56,112 nt of DNA, taken from positions 1 to 56,112 of the forward strand of contig CAYMCQ010000021.1 of the NCBI GenBank assembly GCA_964389025.1, given 5' to 3'. A program made the position numbers and the translations under genes. Of this stretch, positions 1-7,768 are shown in pieces. Within the stretch, counting starts at the first letter, position 1. Each line of letters begins with the position of its first letter. The stretch comes from CAYMCQ01 sp964389025. Its GTDB lineage: Bacteria > Verrucomicrobiota > Verrucomicrobiia > Limisphaerales > CAYMCQ01. The notes under the pieces are model-generated. The model saw only the letters and a list, made by a program, of their open reading frames with translations, did not search any database and had not been told where the DNA came from.

Positions 1-354
1 CCCGACATTCGTGCCATCGTTCTTACCGGTGAGCGAATCCACCGAGTTTTGCCGGAGAAAGCCCTTCTTGGTCGCCAGCGTTACGGCTTCCTTCGCGATC
101 TCCTCAAAAGTGATCTGATCGAAGCCAATCGGACAATCCACGTAAAACAAAATGCTCCCGGTGTCCTGGCAGATGGGTTGCGATTTGTTTTTCGCCAGCG
201 CGATGTTTTGGTCAATGATCTTGATGGCGTTGGCCGCCAGGGAATTCTTCTTCTCGTTCTCCAGCGACCCGACGATGGCCTTTTGCACATCGTCGGGGAT
301 TTCAGCCGAGGTGCGGCGGATCAGTTCCAACAGTGAATCTTGCAATTGACTCAT
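1..354 (-). CDS. Fumarate hydratase class I, N-terminal (alpha) part, truncated by window edge
   Basis: The first 118 codons of a gene that continues past the left edge. Class I fumarases are [4Fe-4S] enzymes interconverting fumarate and malate in the TCA cycle; the related TtdA subunit acts on tartrate. Translation from the ATG at 354 gives MSQLQDSLLELIRRTSAEIP, then a CQDTGSILFY segment, whose Cys matches a cluster ligand position in the family, and a LRQNSVDSLTGKNDGTNVG stretch typical of the N-terminal domain. The gene is transcribed away from rpiB's end, on the same strand, 31 bp downstream of it. Whether this is a separate alpha subunit or a fused FumA-type enzyme cannot be seen here. 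Confidence 0.85.
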   Translation of the reverse strand, partial: MSQLQDSLLELIRRTSAEIPDDVQKAIVGSLENEKKNSLAANAIKIIDQNIALAKNKSQPICQDTGSILFYVDCPIGFDQITFEEIAKEAVTLATKKGFLRQNSVDSLTGKNDGTNVG

Positions 355-385
355 GCAGCAAGCGTATGCGCTGCTTTGTTCAACG

Positions 386-832
386 TCAATTAGGCGGCTC
401 GCCCATCGCGTCAACCATTTTGGTCCGCTGCAAATGCCTTCCGCCTTCAAAATCTGTTTCAAGCCAGACGCGAACAATCTCCAACGCCAGCTCCGCCGTC
501 ATCATACGTCCGCCGAGCGACAGCACATTGCCATCGTTGTGCTGGCGGTTCAATTTCGCAGACTCGACGTTCCAGCAAAGTCCGCAGCGGACGCCACGAA
601 CTTTGTTTGCGACCATCGCCTCGCCATTTCCAGAGCCACCGAGCACGATGCCGCGCTCGAATTCACCGCGCGCGACGGCTTCGGCGACAGGCCGAATAAA
701 CAGCGGGTAATCGCATTGCTCCGGCGAGTAAGTTCCAAAGTCTTTCACAGTGTGACCGTGTTTCTGGAGATGCTCCCGGATCAATTCTTTGTATCGGAAT
801 CCGGCGTGGTCTGAACCGATGGCGATTTTCAT
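386..832 (-). CDS. rpiB: Ribose-5-phosphate isomerase B (RpiB/LacAB family)
   Basis: A 148-residue RpiB-family isomerase interconverting ribose 5-phosphate and ribulose 5-phosphate in the pentose phosphate pathway. MKIAIGSDHAGF opens the protein, and GGSGNGEAMVANKV, the RQHNDGNVLSLGGR block and a C-terminal helix follow, as in the family. The GSGNGE loop matches the actinobacterial type, where a glutamate replaces the catalytic cysteine of the E. coli type; that mechanistic point is family knowledge, not tested here. The start was set at 832 because the family begins with this segment; an in-frame ATG at 847 would add five residues. An inverted repeat (cgcgaaaattttcgcg) lies just upstream near 849-864. 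Confidence 0.9.
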   Translation of the reverse strand: MKIAIGSDHAGFRYKELIREHLQKHGHTVKDFGTYSPEQCDYPLFIRPVAEAVARGEFERGIVLGGSGNGEAMVANKVRGVRCGLCWNVESAKLNRQHNDGNVLSLGGRMMTAELALEIVRVWLETDFEGGRHLQRTKMVDAMGEPPN

Positions 833-926
833 AGAGTGATTTTCCATCCGCGAAAATTTTCGCGCCAGTTTAATCATCGAAAATTTTTCCTCTGTATTCT
901 CGGTGTCTCTGTGGCAATCTTCCACC

Positions 927-2822
927 ATGGGTCACGCTGGAAACGTCGCCGCCCCACCGGGCAAGCCGCTGATGATCTTCGACGGCGACTGCCGGTTCTG
1001 CACGCTCTGGATCCGCCGCTGGAACCAGATGACCGGCGACAAGGTGGATTACATCCCGTTTCAAGACACGACCGTGCCGAGGAAATTTCCTGAACTGGCG
1101 CGCGCGCAGTTCGAGGCGGCTGTCCACTTCATCGAAACGGACGGCAATGTCTATCGCGGCGCGGAAGCGGTTTATCGCTCGCTCGCTTACAGTTGCGGCA
1201 AGGGATGGCTGCTGAAACTTTACCGACGCTCCCGATATTTTCGCGAAGCCAGTGAGGAAAGTTACGCGTTTGTGGCAAAACATCGCGTGGCTTTTTCCGG
1301 GCTGACACGATTCGCTTTCGGCAAGCACGTTGAGCAACCAAACCACGTCCTGGTGCGGTGGATTTTTCTGCGCGGGCTGGGGCTGATTTACCTTTGCGCA
1401 TTCCTATCGCTCTGGCCGCAGATCACCGGACTTGTTGGCGGGAACGGAATCGTTCCGGCAGAACAGTTCATGAACGGCGCGAAACAATACTTCGACCAGC
1501 AACATATCGGAAGCGTCGAGCGATTCCACGCGCTGCCGACGCTCTGTTGGTTTTCCGCGAGCGACGATTTTTTGCGCGGGCTTTGCGCGACGGGAGCGGT
1601 TTTGTCAGCGCTGTTGATCTTCGCAATTGCGCCAGCGCCGTGCCTCGCGCTGCTTTGGTTGATTTATCTTTCGCTGTGCAGCGTGTGCAGTCCGTTCCTG
1701 GATTTTCAATGGGATATCTTGCTACTGGAAACGGGCTTTCTCGCCATCTTTTTCGCGCCGCTGCGACTCTGGCCGAAGCTCTCGCGCGAACAACCTCCGT
1801 CGCGGATCATCCTGTGGCTGCTGCGCTGGCTTTGCTTCCGGCTGATGTTCGAATCCGGCGTGGTAAAACTTTTGAGCGGCGATCCAACGTGGAAAAATCT
1901 GACCGCGCTGACTTTTCATTACGAAACGCAGCCGCTGCCGACTTGGATCGGCTGGCACGCGCACCAACTGCCGTTGTGGTTCCAGAAAATTTCCTGCGTC
2001 GGAATGTTTGCTGTCGAGCTTGTAGTGCCGTTCCTGATTTTTGCGCCGCGACGGATTCGCGCCTTCGCGTGTTGGACGATGGTTGCGTTCCAGATTGGAA
2101 TCGGGCTGACCGGCAATTACTGCTTCTTCAATCTGCTGACGATCTTGCTTTGCCTGACGCTGCTGGATGATTTCGCGCTGGAAAGATTTTTTCCACGCCG
2201 ATTTCGGCAAGGTTCTGTGGCCGCTGAAACTCGCTCAGGCAGGCTGCGCTTGCGGCGCTTCGTGATCGTGCCGCTGGCGGCGGTGGTCATCTCGGTGACG
2301 GGCGCCCAATTGCTCGGGATGTTTCGCCTCGCGGGATGGGTTCCGACTCCGGTCGTCGCGACGGCGGAATGGCTCAGTCCATTTCGCACGCTGAACAGCT
2401 ATGGGCTTTTCGCGGTGATGACGACTTCGCGACCTGAAATCATCGTTGAAGGCAGCAACGATGGCGTGAACTGGCTGGCCTACGAATTCAAATACAAGGC
2501 CGGCGATTTGAGCCGCAGGCCTCGATTCGTGGAACCGCACCAACCGAGGCTCGATTGGCAGATGTGGTTCGCGGCGCTGGGAGACTATCGCGGCAACCAT
2601 TGGTTCGTGAAATCTTGCGCGCGACTGCTTGACGGTTCGCCGGAAGTGCTGGCGATGCTCGAAAAGAATCCTTTTCCCGACGCGCCGCCAAAATTTCTCC
2701 GCGCGCAGGTCTTCAATTACCACTTCACGACAGCCGCGGAGCGCGAGAAGACCGGCAATTGGTGGAAGCGGGAATTTGTCCGCGATTATTTGCCGGTTAT
2801 CTCGCGCGAAAACTTTCGGTAA
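927..2822 (+). CDS. DCC-family thiol-disulfide oxidoreductase fused to lipase-maturation-factor-like membrane protein
   Basis: A 631-residue two-part protein. Residues about 15-120 form a DCC1-like domain with the motif IFDGDCRFCTLWIRRW (Asp and the C-x2-C pair), thought to act as a thiol-disulfide oxidoreductase. The rest is a polytopic membrane region with the NGIVPAEQF, FLDFQWDILLLETGFLA and RWLCFRLMFESGVVKLLSGD segments characteristic of the lipase maturation factor (LMF1) family. A soluble domain with YEFKYKAGD and WQMWFAALGDY follows near the C terminus. The ATG at 927 is preferred over a GTG at 903, because the 895-915 stretch resembles repeat-type spacer text. The substrate of such fusions is not known; membrane protein or exported lipase folding is an inference. 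Confidence 0.85.
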   Translation: MGHAGNVAAPPGKPLMIFDGDCRFCTLWIRRWNQMTGDKVDYIPFQDTTVPRKFPELARAQFEAAVHFIETDGNVYRGAEAVYRSLAYSCGKGWLLKLYRRSRYFREASEESYAFVAKHRVAFSGLTRFAFGKHVEQPNHVLVRWIFLRGLGLIYLCAFLSLWPQITGLVGGNGIVPAEQFMNGAKQYFDQQHIGSVERFHALPTLCWFSASDDFLRGLCATGAVLSALLIFAIAPAPCLALLWLIYLSLCSVCSPFLDFQWDILLLETGFLAIFFAPLRLWPKLSREQPPSRIILWLLRWLCFRLMFESGVVKLLSGDPTWKNLTALTFHYETQPLPTWIGWHAHQLPLWFQKISCVGMFAVELVVPFLIFAPRRIRAFACWTMVAFQIGIGLTGNYCFFNLLTILLCLTLLDDFALERFFPRRFRQGSVAAETRSGRLRLRRFVIVPLAAVVISVTGAQLLGMFRLAGWVPTPVVATAEWLSPFRTLNSYGLFAVMTTSRPEIIVEGSNDGVNWLAYEFKYKAGDLSRRPRFVEPHQPRLDWQMWFAALGDYRGNHWFVKSCARLLDGSPEVLAMLEKNPFPDAPPKFLRAQVFNYHFTTAAEREKTGNWWKREFVRDYLPVISRENFR

Positions 2823-2961
2823 CTATCCTCGCGTGGGCTAAAATCTTAGCAGCGGATTTGTTGTAAGTGGCGAGCGGGTGCTCCCTCTAAAAATTTCTGG
2901 CAGCCGTTGTGGAAATTGCCCTGCGTCGAGCCTGAGTTTTTTAACGCAGGATATTTGATGG

Positions 2962-3084
2962 TCAGTCTTCCGAAGATTTGCCGCGAAGTTCGGCGATTAG
3001 CCAGAGGATGATTGGCGGAGCAAAGCAAATAGCCAGGCCAACCGGCAACGCGAGCCAGCCCCAGATGTTGGAATCAATCGTCAT
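2962..3084 (-). CDS. Putative 40-residue single-span membrane peptide
   Basis: A short open frame from ATG at 3084 to TGA at 2962 encodes 40 residues. It starts MTIDSNIWGWLALPVGLAI, continues as one hydrophobic span of about 22 residues containing proline pairs, and ends in a charged tail (ELRGKSSED). The composition fits a real small membrane protein: acidic N terminus, hydrophobic middle, polar tail. No Shine-Dalgarno site is visible, as is common in this window. It lies alone between the DCC/LMF gene and the MgtE-like gene, on the opposite strand to both. I do not recognise a family. Conservation in relatives would decide whether it is translated. Confidence 0.4.
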   Translation of the reverse strand: MTIDSNIWGWLALPVGLAICFAPPIILWLIAELRGKSSED

Positions 3085-3260
3085 GGAGAGGATGATTTGT
3101 GGCAGACATGGAAATGTAAAGGAAAGTTTTTATCATGGATACGTCCATACGTTGAAACGATAACTCGTAAACCTCACGTCTCAACGTCTTAAATATTTTC
3201 CATTTTAATGGCGCGACATCTTGTTTGCCTGGCTGAAATATCGCAAGTTTGGTTTGCGCG

Positions 3261-4250
3261 ATGAATCCGAAACCAGAACATCTCAACGAGCCGATCATCA
3301 AATATGCCAGGACAGATTTTCCGTTGCTCAGGCAGGATTTAACCGTTATTGAGGCGTTGCAGATCATCCGTGAAAAAGGCGTCGGGGAAAAGATCATTTA
3401 CTTCTACGTCGTGGACGAGCGCGAGCGGCTCGTCGGCGTGCTGCCGACACGGCGGCTGTTGATGACGCCGCTGGAAAAGACGCTCCGCGAAATCATGATC
3501 ACGCGCGTCGTGACGATTCCGCACACAGCAACGGTGCTTGAGGCGTGTGAGTTGTTTGCCCTCCACAAGTTCTTCGCGTTTCCAGTTGTGAACGATGACC
3601 GGCATGTGGTCGGATTGGTGGACGTGGGGTTGTTCACCGAAGAGGTCTTTGACATCGCGGAGCGCGAGCAGTTGGAAGACGTGTTCGAGGCAATCGGTTT
3701 TCGGGTCAGCCAGGTGCGCGACGCCTCGCCTGTCAAAGCGTATCGTTATCGTTTTCCGTGGCTGCTGGCGACCATCGGCAGTGGAATCATTTGCGCGTTC
3801 ATGGCCGGGGCATTCGAGGCGACCCTTCAAGAAAGCATCATCATCGCTTTTTTTCTGACGTTGGTGCTCGCGTTGAGCGAAAGCGTCAGCATCCAATCCA
3901 TGACCGTGACCATTCAGGCATTTCGTGTCATGCAGCCAACTTTGAAATGGTATCTGGGCGCGCTGCGACGGGAAATTTTGACGGCATCGCTCATCAGCGT
4001 TTCGAGCGGATTGCTGGTGGGCATGATTGTTTTCCTGTGGCGCGGCAACGGATTGGCTGCGCTGGCCATCGGCTCGAGCATTTGGGTGGCGACGACGCTG
4101 GCTTCGCTCTTTGGTTTGAGCGTTCCGTCGCTGCTTCATGCATTAAAGCTCGACCCAAAAGTCGCCGCCGGGCCAATCACGCTCGCGCTGACGGATGTTT
4201 TCACGGTGCTGCTTTACTTGAGCATTGGGACAATGCTTCTCAAGAAGTGA
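3261..4250 (+). CDS. MgtE-like divalent cation transporter lacking the N domain
   Basis: A 329-residue protein with a CBS-domain pair (residues about 20-150; LVGVLPTRRLLMTPLEKT and HVVGLVDVGLFTEE) followed by about five membrane segments in the MgtE fold (LLATIGSGIICAFMAGAFE, ALSESVSIQSMTVTIQA, ALTDVFTVLLYLSIGTMLL). Canonical MgtE is about 450 residues with an N-terminal superhelical domain that senses Mg2+ and helps gate the pore; that domain is absent here, and no upstream frame supplies it. The ATG at 3261 was chosen over a TTG at 3249. Mg2+ or other divalent cation transport is inferred from the family; gating must differ if the pore is active. Confidence 0.8.
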   Translation: MNPKPEHLNEPIIKYARTDFPLLRQDLTVIEALQIIREKGVGEKIIYFYVVDERERLVGVLPTRRLLMTPLEKTLREIMITRVVTIPHTATVLEACELFALHKFFAFPVVNDDRHVVGLVDVGLFTEEVFDIAEREQLEDVFEAIGFRVSQVRDASPVKAYRYRFPWLLATIGSGIICAFMAGAFEATLQESIIIAFFLTLVLALSESVSIQSMTVTIQAFRVMQPTLKWYLGALRREILTASLISVSSGLLVGMIVFLWRGNGLAALAIGSSIWVATTLASLFGLSVPSLLHALKLDPKVAAGPITLALTDVFTVLLYLSIGTMLLKK

Positions 4251-4492
4251 ACTCTCTGGCGAACAAGAAACTTATTTAAGCGGCTGGGATTTTAGCACAA
4301 CTTTGAGCGAAGAACTTTTCCCCGGCGGCAAAACAATTTTGTTCGCCGCAACATTTCCCGATTCCACGCAAACCATCTTCCTGTTGCGTTAACTGCAAAA
4401 TTAAACGAATGAATCAATGAAGGTAAGAAACAAGTTTTCCATCCGGACCGAAAACGAGCGAGAAGTTTGTTGGTGTCATAAGGACCATATCA

Positions 4493-4496
4493 TTAA
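4493..4496. repeat. Left target-site duplication (TTAA) of the IS
   Basis: TTAA immediately before the left terminal repeat; the matching copy follows the right end at 5856-5859. Because TTAA is its own complement, the apparent terminal repeat seems to extend into the flanks. Confidence 0.75.
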
Positions 4497-5855
4497 CAGG
4501 CTGTTGAAAAACTCTGATTTTATTTGTAACGCGGCGATGGAATGAACGTCTGCCATGGGATGCGTGGAAAACCTCAAGCCCAGCCGGACTTTCTGACCGT
4601 CGTCAAGCTCTACGATTGCGTGCCTGCCGATCATCCGTTGCGCGCCATCAAACAGAAACTCGACACCGTTCTCAAAAAGCTTTCGCCCGAGTTCGACGAG
4701 TTGTATGAAGAACTGGGTCGTCCCAGCATCCCGCCCGAGCAGTTGCTCAAGGCCCGCGTGCTCACCGCGCTCTACACCGTGCGCAGCGAACGCCTCTTCT
4801 GCGAACAACTCGGCTACAATCTGCTCTGGCTCTGGTTTCTGGACCGCGAGTTCAACGAAGGCAGCTTCAACCACAGCGTCTTTGCCAAGAACTACGAGCG
4901 CGTCCTTTCTGCCGACGTGGCCAGGAAGTTCTTCAGCGAAGTCTATGGACTCTCGCGGGAGGAAGGCTGGACGAGCGACGAACACTTCACCGCTGACGGC
5001 ACGCTGATCGAATCCTGGGCCAGCCTGAAAAGCTTCGTCCGCAAAGACGGCGCGGACGGGGCGAAGGTGAAATCAGCCAAGGACGAAGACCCCGGCAATC
5101 CGACGATCAACTTTCGCGGAGAGAAACGCCGCAACGACACGCACCACAGCACGACGGACGGCGACAGCGTGCTGTATCGCAAAGCCAGCGGCAAAGAAGC
5201 GCGGCTGTGTTTTGGCGGACATCTATTGATGGAGAACCGGAATGGATTGTGCGCCGACTTCACGATGCACAATCCGATCACCGAATCCGAACCGGCGATG
5301 GCCGTCAAGCAGATGGACGCGCATGAAAAGGCGCACCAAGGAGTCGCGGTGAAAACCGTGGGCGCAGACAAAGGCTATCACCGGAACGACTTCATCTCGG
5401 CGTGCCGGGAACGGGAGATCGCGCCGCATGTGGCGTGCAAGGAACGGGTGAAGATCGAAGGCCTGGACGGACGGACGACCACCCAGCGCGGCTACCAAAC
5501 CAGCCAGCGGATCCGCAAGCGGGTGGAAGAAATCTTCGGATGGATCAAGACGGTGGGCGGAATGAGACGCAGCCGGTATCGGTGGCTGGAGCGGACACAA
5601 GCGTGGGGCTATTTTGTGGCGGCGACCTACAATCTGGTGCGGCTGGTCAGACTGGAACACGCCGGCGCGGGATAAACGACTTCGGAACGACGCAAACGAT
5701 CCCGGTCGGAGTCAAAGAGAGTTCAAGCGCAGGACGAAAACGCCGCCGCGAGCCGCGAGCGCGAAGAAAAATCCAACATTCGCCACATCCCCCGACCGCC
5801 TCCGCAGCCCCGAATCAGCACCGTCCAGAAAACCACCCCATATTTCAACAGCCTG
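4497..5855 (+). mobile_element. Complete IS5/IS1182-like insertion sequence, 1359 bp
   Basis: One transposase gene is bounded by terminal inverted repeats that begin CAGGCTGTTGAAA at 4497 and end with the complement at 5855. A TTAA duplication flanks both ends (4493-4496 and 5856-5859). The outer flanks are themselves complementary (ccat-tcattaa on the left; ttaatga-atgg on the right), so the rebuilt empty site is a near-palindrome centred on TTAA. The 180 bp between the transposase stop and the right end holds no convincing gene. The element sits in a spacer and interrupts nothing recognisable. Family assignment rests on the transposase. Confidence 0.88.
4542..5675 (+). CDS. IS5-family DDE transposase
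   Basis: A 377-residue transposase that appears intact. The N-terminal region (DHPLRAIKQKLD, GRPSIPPEQLLKARVL, RSERLFCEQLGYNLL) is the DUF772-type DNA-binding part. The catalytic core carries FTADGTLIESWASLKSF (Asp152), VGADKGYHRNDF (Asp276) and RKRVEEIFGWIKTVGG (Glu329/330), the expected D-D-E set. FRGEKRRNDTHHSTTD is also typical of this group. The start at 4542 leaves 45 bp to the left end; a second in-frame ATG lies at 4560. It fills most of the element and shows no frameshift, so the copy may still be active. Confidence 0.92.
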   Translation: MNVCHGMRGKPQAQPDFLTVVKLYDCVPADHPLRAIKQKLDTVLKKLSPEFDELYEELGRPSIPPEQLLKARVLTALYTVRSERLFCEQLGYNLLWLWFLDREFNEGSFNHSVFAKNYERVLSADVARKFFSEVYGLSREEGWTSDEHFTADGTLIESWASLKSFVRKDGADGAKVKSAKDEDPGNPTINFRGEKRRNDTHHSTTDGDSVLYRKASGKEARLCFGGHLLMENRNGLCADFTMHNPITESEPAMAVKQMDAHEKAHQGVAVKTVGADKGYHRNDFISACREREIAPHVACKERVKIEGLDGRTTTQRGYQTSQRIRKRVEEIFGWIKTVGGMRRSRYRWLERTQAWGYFVAATYNLVRLVRLEHAGAG

Positions 5856-5988
5856 TTAATGAAATGGCTGCAAACACTACGGTTTTGAACCGCACGACAC
5901 CCCATCAAAAATTGATATGCGCCCGTTTTTCAACACTTTATTTTGCTCAGGTTTGTTTTATTTATGCGAGAATGGTATTTCAACCCAC

Positions 5989-6801
5989 ATGATGCGACTG
6001 GATCAGGCGTTGATGGAACGCGGCTTGTGCGAGAGCCGCGAAAAAGCCAAGCGCGCAATCATGGCAGGCCAGGTGCGGGTCAACGACCAGCCCGCCCGCA
6101 AGCCCAGCGACTCCGTAAAACCAGAGGACCAGCTTGCGCTTGCCGCCGGCGAAAAATACGTCAGCCGGGGCGGACAAAAACTCGAGCACGCGCTCAAACA
6201 CTTTCAACTGGATGTGACGGGAACCGTCGCGATTGACCTCGGCGCATCCACTGGTGGTTTCACAGATTGCCTGCTTCAGCACGGCGCGAAAAAAATCTAC
6301 GCGGTGGACGTCGGCCACGGGCAGCTTGCGTGGAAATTGCGCCGCGACCCGCGCGTCGTCGTCATGGAAAAAACGAACGCCCGGGCGCTGACCCGTGAGA
6401 ATTTTTCCGATTTCGGAGGGACGAGCTCCGCGAGTCCCAAATCAGGAACCAAGTCAGGGACTCGTATAACTCGCCCCTCCGAATTCGACGGCGCTGATTT
6501 CGTTGTGATTGATTGTTCGTTCATTTCCCTCAAGAAAATTCTTCCCGCCGCGATTGCGCTGGCGAAACCTTTCGCTAGGATGGTCGCGCTGATCAAACCG
6601 CAGTTCGAAGCGGGCAAGGCCGAGGCCGACCGCGGCGAGGGCGTGATCACAGACGCGGCGATTCATGCGCGCGTGTTGCGCGAGCTTGAAGCGTTTGTTC
6701 GCGGACTAAACCAGGCGGCTTGGCGTGGCGTCACGGAATCGCCGCTGCTCGGACCGGCTGGAAACAAAGAGTTTTTTGTTCTGATTGAAAAACAACCCTA
6801 A
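5989..6801 (+). CDS. tlyA: TlyA-family rRNA 2'-O-methyltransferase carrying an in-frame palindromic insert
   Basis: A 270-residue TlyA protein: S4 RNA-binding domain (residues 1-63, RLDQALMERGLCESREKAKR) and a Rossmann methyltransferase domain with the SAM motif DLGASTGGFTDC (83-94), VIDCSFISLKKILP and ALIKPQFEAGK. TlyA enzymes 2'-O-methylate cytidines of 16S and 23S rRNA in several bacteria; some members are called haemolysins. Residues 142-165 are encoded entirely by a 72-bp imperfect palindrome (6412-6483), an insertion between ENFSD and the following DFVVID strand. The frame is kept. The ATG at 5989 is followed at once by another at 5992. The end overlaps nadK by 17 bp, suggesting coupled translation. 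Confidence 0.9.
   Translation: MMRLDQALMERGLCESREKAKRAIMAGQVRVNDQPARKPSDSVKPEDQLALAAGEKYVSRGGQKLEHALKHFQLDVTGTVAIDLGASTGGFTDCLLQHGAKKIYAVDVGHGQLAWKLRRDPRVVVMEKTNARALTRENFSDFGGTSSASPKSGTKSGTRITRPSEFDGADFVVIDCSFISLKKILPAAIALAKPFARMVALIKPQFEAGKAEADRGEGVITDAAIHARVLRELEAFVRGLNQAAWRGVTESPLLGPAGNKEFFVLIEKQP
6412..6483. repeat. 72-bp imperfect palindrome inserted in frame in tlyA
   Basis: Left arm 6412-6438 and right arm 6457-6483 are 27 bp each and complementary at 22 of 27 positions; the loop is 18 bp. The element is exactly 24 codons and begins on a codon boundary. It encodes a Ser/Thr/Gly/Arg-rich stretch with no counterpart expected in TlyA. The arms begin ttcggaggg and end ccctccgaa, the form of a mobile intergenic palindrome. 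Confidence 0.85.
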
Positions 6802-7669
6802 ATCCATCACGCGCATCGGCCTCATCGGCAACGCCGAAAAAGCCAGTTGCGGCGCAGTGCTTGCGCAAGCCGCGCGGCTGAATGCAAAGGCCGGGAAAAA
6901 AGTCTTCACCGACGCGATCACAGCGCGGCTCGCCAAATTCAAGTGTGAAGTTTGTCCCGACGCCGCCGCGCTCGCGCGAAAAGTTGATGTGATTGTCGTC
7001 TTCGGCGGCGACGGCACGATGCTGCGTGTTGCGCGCGAAATCAGCGGCGCTCAAACTCCCCTGCTCGGCATCAACATCGGCGGCCTCGGCTTTTTGACCG
7101 CTGTTCCTTCAGACGGATTGCGCGAAGCCTTCAGCCAAATCTGGCGCGGAAATTTTTCCTTCGAACAACGCGCGCTCATCGCGGCCTCATTTCAGTCCCG
7201 CGATGGAATGGTTCATCGAACCGCGTTGAACGATGTCGTTGTGAGCCGGGGCAGCGTGCCGCGCCTGATCGAACTGGAAGTGCGCGTCAACGACGAGCCG
7301 CTCACGCGCTATCGCTGCGACGGCCTCATCGTCAGTTCTCCGACCGGCTCGACGGCATATTCGCTGGCTGCCGGAGGCGCGGTCGTTGCGCCAACGGCGG
7401 ATGTTTTTGCCCTGACCCCGATTAGTCCGCACACGTTGTCGAATCGCTCTGTGATTTTGAGCCTCGCTTCGGTCATTACGGTCAAAGTTGTCAACCCGAC
7501 ATCGTCCACAATTCTCAGCGCCGACGGCCAGATAATGGCTGAATTGACCAAAGGCGATGCCATCAGGATCAAACGAAGCAAACATTCCGTGCGTCTGATG
7601 AAATTGAACGGCAGCTCCTTTTTCCAAACGCTCCGCGCGAAGCTGCACTGGCGCGGGACGAACTTCTAA
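6785..7669 (+). CDS. nadK: NAD kinase
   Basis: A 294-residue NAD kinase, which phosphorylates NAD to NADP using ATP or polyphosphate. The family signature GGDGTML follows VDVIVVF near residue 75. LGINIGGLGFLTAV, the NDVVVSRG loop, DGLIVSSPTGSTAYSLAAGG and the C-terminal LSADGQ are all present. Translation starts at a TTG inside the end of tlyA (17-bp overlap), the usual TlyA-NadK pairing of many bacteria. An ATG start would lose conserved N-terminal sequence (ITRIGLIGN). No catalytic residue appears to be missing. Confidence 0.92.
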   Translation: MKNNPKSITRIGLIGNAEKASCGAVLAQAARLNAKAGKKVFTDAITARLAKFKCEVCPDAAALARKVDVIVVFGGDGTMLRVAREISGAQTPLLGINIGGLGFLTAVPSDGLREAFSQIWRGNFSFEQRALIAASFQSRDGMVHRTALNDVVVSRGSVPRLIELEVRVNDEPLTRYRCDGLIVSSPTGSTAYSLAAGGAVVAPTADVFALTPISPHTLSNRSVILSLASVITVKVVNPTSSTILSADGQIMAELTKGDAIRIKRSKHSVRLMKLNGSSFFQTLRAKLHWRGTNF

Positions 7670-7675
7670 GAAAAT

Positions 7676-7762
7676 GCAGAATGAAGAATGTAGAATGAAT
7701 AAATTGTTCCTGACCTTCCGGCATCTCTTCGCTTCTTCATTCTTCATCCTTCCTTCTTCATT
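7676..7762. repeat. Inverted pair of heptanucleotide arrays between nadK and the LacI-type gene
   Basis: Left array 7676-7696 holds three heptads (gcagaat, gaagaat, gtagaat). Right array 7735-7762 holds four (cttcatt, cttcatc, cttcctt, cttcatt). The two arrays are complementary in sense, so the transcript could fold into a long hairpin between the two genes. The 7-nt period is strict although the unit sequence drifts. Confidence 0.8.
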
Positions 7763-7768
7763 CTAAGC

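Noticed and set aside
4249..4384. Open stretch after the MgtE-like gene, reading EQETYLSGWDFSTTL and on to a stop
   Set aside because: No start codon and no family resemblance; it is probably chance or a decayed end.
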